A stretch of DNA of 34,095 nt from CAZTZY01 sp964617765 (GTDB lineage: Bacteria; Pseudomonadota; Gammaproteobacteria; Pseudomonadales; DT-91). Under the pieces are notes generated by a model, which saw only the letters and a program-made list of their open reading frames with translations, was not told the origin of the DNA and made no database searches. The DNA is taken from assembly GCA_964617765.1 (NCBI GenBank), contig CAZTZY010000021.1, positions 1-34,095 of the forward strand, in the 5' to 3' direction. Positions within the stretch are counted from its first letter, which is position 1; the number at the start of each line of letters is the position of its first letter. The position numbers and the translations under genes are program-made. Positions 30,206-34,095 of this stretch are shown in pieces.

Positions 30206-30987
30206 GTTCGCTTTATCTATATCCCATCAAATCGTGTACCGGTATTGCAGTGGATTCCCTGTCGCTGGATATATTAGGCGCGGCTAATGACAGACGTTAT
30301 ATGCTGGTCGATGAAAATGGAAATTTTATTACTCAGCGTCAGCATGCAGAACTAATTCATGTTGATGTTGCTATTCATGTTATGGGATGGATGATTACCC
30401 TGCCCAATGTCGGCGCGAAAATATTGCCATTGCAGGGTATTGTTCTGAAAATTATGACCGTGAATGTTTGGTCAGATACTTTTTCTGCGTATGATCAAGG
30501 TGATGATTGGGCAGGGTTCTTCAGTCAGTTTCTTGGTAAAAAAGTGCGACTGGTATTTTGCCATTTAAATACAGCGAGAAAAATCGATTCAGAATATTGT
30601 AAAACTGAAAGGGCAGTCAGTTTTGCTGATGGTTTTCCCTTGTTGATGTGTAATGAAAATTCACTGCAGGCGTTAAATAACGAGCTGGAGTCTCCGATCG
30701 ATATGCAGCGTTTCAGGCCTAACATAGTCATTACAGGTGCAAGTGCTTTTGCGGAAATCGAATGGGAAACACTGGATGCTGGTAATCTTGAATTAGCGGT
30801 GGTGAAGCCGTGTTCGCGTTGTGTCATTCCGACAATTAATCCACAAACTGCCAAGAAAGAGCCCGCTGTTTGGCAAGGTTTAATAAAACTGTGTAAAGGT
30901 GAAGATGGCAAAGTGTATTTTGGACAGAACCTTATACATCAAGCCAACGGCATATTGAAGCTGGGAGATGAATTACTCGCTTCCTGA
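30190..30987 (+). CDS. MOSC-domain protein, YcbX-like
   Basis: A 265-residue protein with an N-terminal MOSC beta-barrel domain (ISSLYLYPIKSCTG, then DRRYMLVDENGNFITQR) and a C-terminal MOSC domain with RFRPNIVI (174-181) and KPCSRC (206-211), whose cysteine is the expected molybdenum-cofactor ligand. E. coli YcbX reduces N-hydroxylated compounds using the cofactor, with a fused ferredoxin domain. That domain is absent here, so a separate electron donor is needed. GGAG lies 11 bases before the ATG. The overlap with the thiol protein suggests a functional pair (inference). Confidence 0.85.
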   Translation: MPVVISSLYLYPIKSCTGIAVDSLSLDILGAANDRRYMLVDENGNFITQRQHAELIHVDVAIHVMGWMITLPNVGAKILPLQGIVLKIMTVNVWSDTFSAYDQGDDWAGFFSQFLGKKVRLVFCHLNTARKIDSEYCKTERAVSFADGFPLLMCNENSLQALNNELESPIDMQRFRPNIVITGASAFAEIEWETLDAGNLELAVVKPCSRCVIPTINPQTAKKEPAVWQGLIKLCKGEDGKVYFGQNLIHQANGILKLGDELLAS

Positions 30988-31090
30988 TATAAAATGATAA
31001 CAATCTGTTATTGCTTTAAACGCGATTCGCTATCCCTGTAACACGCTATTTAAATCGATGCCCTTTACTGAATGATCAAGTGTTTTTCGT

Positions 31091-33046
31091 TTATTGTACT
31101 GAATTGATATATTTTACATTGGGATCATTTTTTACAATGCCCTGAAACTCCAGCTTCATATTATAAATTTTACTGAACATGGTGATGTTTTGCACATAAC
31201 CGCGTGTTTCTTTGTAAGGTATCGTGGCAGTCCAGTGAGCCCAGTCTTCAGTTAGAGGTCGAGCATTGAGCCATTCTTTTACGCGACCAGGTCCGGCATT
31301 ATAGGCCGCTGTGGCTAACACATAATTATTGTTGTAATTGTTGAGTTGGTCTTTTAAATACTTGGTGCCCAGTTTGATGTTGTAAGCGGGATCAAGCAGT
31401 TTGTGATCGTTATAGCTCAAGCCCATTTTTCTGGCGACTTTACTGGCTGTTGCGGGCATTAATTGTAGAATGCCCAAAGCTCCTACCGGAGAACGTGCTA
31501 CGGGAGAAAAGGCACTTTCCTGTCGTGCCACTGCCAAAATCCAGCCGGGATCAATGTTCTGCAATTTGGCATTTTTATAAAAATCGTCGCGGTAAAGAAT
31601 GGGAAAACGCTCCTCTGCGGCAGTCCAAAGTTTGGCTTGGCCAAATGCTTGTATAGTGCGATTATTCCAGCCCATTTGATAAGCAATAATACCTGCTTGA
31701 CGCCATTCATCCGGAGTGAATTTTGACGTAGTGTAATACCAGTCATTATTTGATTCGGTAAGCTCGTTCATATGGTAAAGCTCTATAGCAGCACCTAGCT
31801 TTTTGAGTACATCTTCAGAAATATCAGCTTTTTGCGGTGTAAATCGCGTGTTAGGAAATATCGGAGAATGATTTTTTTCCGCAGCTAATAAACCATAAAA
31901 ACTTTGTTCCTGCGCAAGTTTGGTTAATAAGGTTTTGGGTTTTAGTGCCGGGTCTGCATCTTCAAATCCCAATGCTTCCTGTGCAATCACATACCAATAC
32001 AGCCATTCATCCTGGTTTTTGAAAACTGCCGGCAATGATTTAAACGTCTCCGTATAAAGCGCCCAGTTTTTATCTTGCATAGAATATCTTAACAAGGGGT
32101 CAACAAAAGATTCATCGCGATAATTAGTGAATTTTTTTATCCATTTTACGGCCGTTTCACCAGAAGTTTTAGCATAGTACCAGGCAATAAGACGCTGGAT
32201 TTCCATTAAATCGGCTTTCTCCATTTGTATTTTATTTTTCTCTAACACATACGCTGATTTTTCGAAATTACTATTGGTGATGCTTTTTAAAATATATTTT
32301 ACAGTGGCACTTTCCAGTTCCAGTTGTTCGTGGTCATTACTTAAACGGTTAGTCCAGTAATCGAGATTTCCGGAAATATTTTTTAGGTATTTAACGGTTT
32401 TCAGATGATCTGAATTCAGTTGTGTACCAAGATACTGCGTCAAGCCTACATTATTGGCCAGTAAAGCGCGTTGATAGCGTTTCCAGATAATTGCCTGGTT
32501 TTTAAAACCATGATGTTCCCATTCAGAAAAAGCCGGATCGCAGGCACTATTCAATGAGTAGGGTTTATTCCATTGCTCGCCAATTTTTTCATAAATGGGT
32601 CGGTCATCACTGCTGACTACCAGTTCAGCTTGCAGGTTATAACAATCAAGCACATCCGATTTCAGGTCTGCAGAATAAAATTCCTTGAATAAGGGCCATT
32701 GATGATCACGTGCGAGATAACCCAGCCATTCAATGTGCAAGCGTTTGCCAGCCACATAACCTTTATGCTCATCCAGAAAAGTTTTTATTTGCAGGGTGGG
32801 TAGTGTGCGAAAACTTCTGCGTAAATATTCGTAATCCAGATAAGTTGCCAGCGGATATTGATTTAACTGGCTACGATATTGTTCATATTCGCCCCAGTTC
32901 TCTTTTTCCAGGGCCTGCATGGCTTGCTTATAGACAACACGGTCCTTTTTATAAAAATCCGGATCGGTAAAGTACAGCTTCCCTTCAGCAATGACATTCA
33001 GGCTAATGAGCAATAAAGGTAATATTATCAATCTCTTAAAATTCAT
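31091..33046 (-). CDS. slt: Soluble lytic murein transglycosylase Slt
   Basis: A 651-residue exported protein. A signal peptide (MNFKRLIILPLLLISLNVIA) is followed by a long alpha-helical superhelical (U/L-domain) region and the C-terminal lysozyme-like SLT domain from about residue 500. The catalytic glutamate is about Glu510 in ARQESAFSP; ALGILQLMPATA and ATAAYNAGPGRV are the other SLT motifs. It cleaves glycan strands of peptidoglycan to 1,6-anhydromuropeptides. The length matches E. coli Slt70 (about 645). It is convergent with the MOSC gene and divergent from uup. Confidence 0.92.
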   Translation of the reverse strand: MNFKRLIILPLLLISLNVIAEGKLYFTDPDFYKKDRVVYKQAMQALEKENWGEYEQYRSQLNQYPLATYLDYEYLRRSFRTLPTLQIKTFLDEHKGYVAGKRLHIEWLGYLARDHQWPLFKEFYSADLKSDVLDCYNLQAELVVSSDDRPIYEKIGEQWNKPYSLNSACDPAFSEWEHHGFKNQAIIWKRYQRALLANNVGLTQYLGTQLNSDHLKTVKYLKNISGNLDYWTNRLSNDHEQLELESATVKYILKSITNSNFEKSAYVLEKNKIQMEKADLMEIQRLIAWYYAKTSGETAVKWIKKFTNYRDESFVDPLLRYSMQDKNWALYTETFKSLPAVFKNQDEWLYWYVIAQEALGFEDADPALKPKTLLTKLAQEQSFYGLLAAEKNHSPIFPNTRFTPQKADISEDVLKKLGAAIELYHMNELTESNNDWYYTTSKFTPDEWRQAGIIAYQMGWNNRTIQAFGQAKLWTAAEERFPILYRDDFYKNAKLQNIDPGWILAVARQESAFSPVARSPVGALGILQLMPATASKVARKMGLSYNDHKLLDPAYNIKLGTKYLKDQLNNYNNNYVLATAAYNAGPGRVKEWLNARPLTEDWAHWTATIPYKETRGYVQNITMFSKIYNMKLEFQGIVKNDPNVKYINSVQ

Positions 33047-33202
33047 GGTGTTAAGTTCAGCATATCGTCCAATGTAATTTGTAGCGCATTCTAGGCAATC
33101 TTTTGCAGCTTGTCCTGATTAAATTTTGCGGTAATTACGTTAATAAACCGATATTTCAACCTTCTGGTGATACTTTGCCTGATTTTACAGCGCTACTGCC
33201 TG

Positions 33203-33214
33203 TATACTGCGCGC
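33203..33214 (+). promoter_or_regulatory. Probable uup promoter, -10 and G+C-rich discriminator
   Basis: TATACT at 33203-33208 is followed directly by GCGCGC, about 30 bases before the uup ATG, so the leader would be short. The -35 is not clear. The arrangement matches those before ipdA and the fadE30 unit. Confidence 0.5.
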
Positions 33215-33244
33215 TTTATTTTTTCTCATTGCTGAAGGATAACT

Positions 33245-34095
33245 ATGGCCTTAATACGCCTTGATCAAGCCTGTATCGCTTTTGGCGATAACCCCATACT
33301 CGACCATGTTGATTTTTCTATCGAATTGGGCGAAAAAATTGCATTGGTGGGCCGTAATGGCATGGGTAAATCCACCCTGATGCGCATATTGGCTAGCATG
33401 GAAAAACTCGACAGTGGCCAATATAACATCACCACCGATGCCCGCGTGAATTACCTGCCACAGGATTTACCCCCCGCTGACGATACCACGGTGTTTGATT
33501 ATCTCGCCCATGGCCTACAAGCCATAGGTGATTTACTCGCTGAGTTTGATCATTTGATACACCAGACACTCGATGACGAAGGCATGAAAAAACTCGAAAT
33601 CGTGCAATCGGCTATTGATGCACAAGATGGATGGGCCAGCCAGCAGCGTATCCAGAGCAGTATTGATGATTTGGGCTTAACCGGCGAAACCACGATGAAA
33701 TCGTTATCCGGCGGCTGGCGGCGCAGGGTGGCGATCGCACGTTCACTGATATCCAAACCGGATTTATTATTGCTCGATGAGCCCACCAACCATCTGGATA
33801 TGCCTGCCATCGCCTGGTTGCAAAGCCTGATTGCCCGTTCCGAATGCGCCGTGGTCTTCATTACCCATGATCGCCGTTTGCTGAATGAACTCGCCCAGAA
33901 AATCATCTGGCTCGACCGTGGCAAGCTCATGGTATTCCCTGGCGATTACGAAGCCTTTTTGGTCAGTCGTGAGGAATACCTGGCCGTCGAACAAAAACAC
34001 AATGCCTTGTTTGATAAACGCCTGGCTGAAGAAGAAAAGTGGATACGCCAGGGCATAAAAGCTCGCCGTACCCGTAACGAAGGCCGTGTGCGCGC
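33245..34095 (+). CDS. uup: ABC-F family ATPase Uup, N-terminal part (3' truncated by window edge)
   Basis: The frame is open from ATG 33245 (GAAGGAT upstream) to the window end, giving 283 residues. It shows the first ATP-binding domain of an ABC-F protein: Walker A GRNGMGKST (36-44), signature LSGGW (154-158), Walker B LLLLDEPTNHLD (174-185) and the H-loop FITHDR, then the start of the charged interdomain linker. ABC-F proteins act on ribosomes; Uup also affects precise excision of transposons. Uup rather than YheS or EttA is chosen from the linker start (EEYLAVEQ) and the LIRLDQACIAFG beginning. Confidence 0.87.
   Translation, partial: MALIRLDQACIAFGDNPILDHVDFSIELGEKIALVGRNGMGKSTLMRILASMEKLDSGQYNITTDARVNYLPQDLPPADDTTVFDYLAHGLQAIGDLLAEFDHLIHQTLDDEGMKKLEIVQSAIDAQDGWASQQRIQSSIDDLGLTGETTMKSLSGGWRRRVAIARSLISKPDLLLLDEPTNHLDMPAIAWLQSLIARSECAVVFITHDRRLLNELAQKIIWLDRGKLMVFPGDYEAFLVSREEYLAVEQKHNALFDKRLAEEEKWIRQGIKARRTRNEGRVR

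Noticed and set aside
31002..31020. Weak ATAACA/TGTTAT hairpin between the MOSC and slt genes
   Set aside because: The stem is short and A+T rich with no T-run, too weak to call a terminator.

Overview
The window reads as chromosomal DNA of a gammaproteobacterium of moderate G+C, probably a marine or freshwater relative of the Cellvibrionales/Spongiibacteraceae. This is inferred from RhlB, Slt70, Uup, DedA and YcbX-like proteins of gammaproteobacterial type, a WS/DGAT wax-ester synthase, and a steroid-degradation gene set. I ran no database search. Family assignments rest on motifs, lengths and remembered homologues.

Left flank (1-5347): the 3' end of an RhlB-type RNA helicase, a REP-like inverted pair between two terminators, a WS/DGAT acyltransferase with a serine/alanine/lysine-rich tail, a LigB-fold dioxygenase, a lipoprotein, a TauE/SafE permease and a small conserved protein.

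Core (5348-26300): three co-directional transcription units that together hold most of the genes known, from the actinobacterial KstR2 regulon, for degrading steroid rings C and D. Unit 1 is ipdA-ipdB-ipdC-echA20-fadE31-like-small acyl-CoA dehydrogenase-fadA6-SDR (5711-14153, terminator at 14171). Unit 2 begins at a promoter buried in an array of AAATACTAC half-sites. It encodes a 50-residue membrane peptide, a TetR regulator, a GMC oxidoreductase, an aldehyde dehydrogenase, a histidine-box membrane hydroxylase and a 3-beta-HSD-like dehydrogenase (15428-21224, terminator at 21307). Unit 3 is acyl-CoA dehydrogenase-fadE30-ipdF-thiolase (21768-26253, terminator at 26271). Units 1 and 3 should shorten the HIP-CoA propionyl side chain, open rings D and C, and thiolyse the products. 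Unit 2 looks like a separate oxidation module (hydroxylase, then alcohol oxidase, then aldehyde dehydrogenase) whose substrate is unknown. An M48 metalloprotease lipoprotein sits between units 1 and 2. The HIP-CoA ligase (fadD3) and the ring A/B genes are not in the window.

Three spacers within unit 1 (after ipdB, after the small acyl-CoA dehydrogenase, after fadA6) carry divergent copies of one nested stem-loop element whose stem arms have changed together. Short tandem repeats sit at or just after the 3' ends of several genes in units 2 and 3.

Right flank (26301-34095): a membrane protein with a degenerate GGDEF domain, DedA, an NTF2-like protein, a flavodoxin-like protein, a small membrane protein with an in-frame tandem repeat, a glutaredoxin-like (DUF836) protein overlapping a YcbX-like MOSC protein, the soluble lytic transglycosylase Slt, and the 5' part of the ABC-F ATPase gene uup, cut by the window edge.
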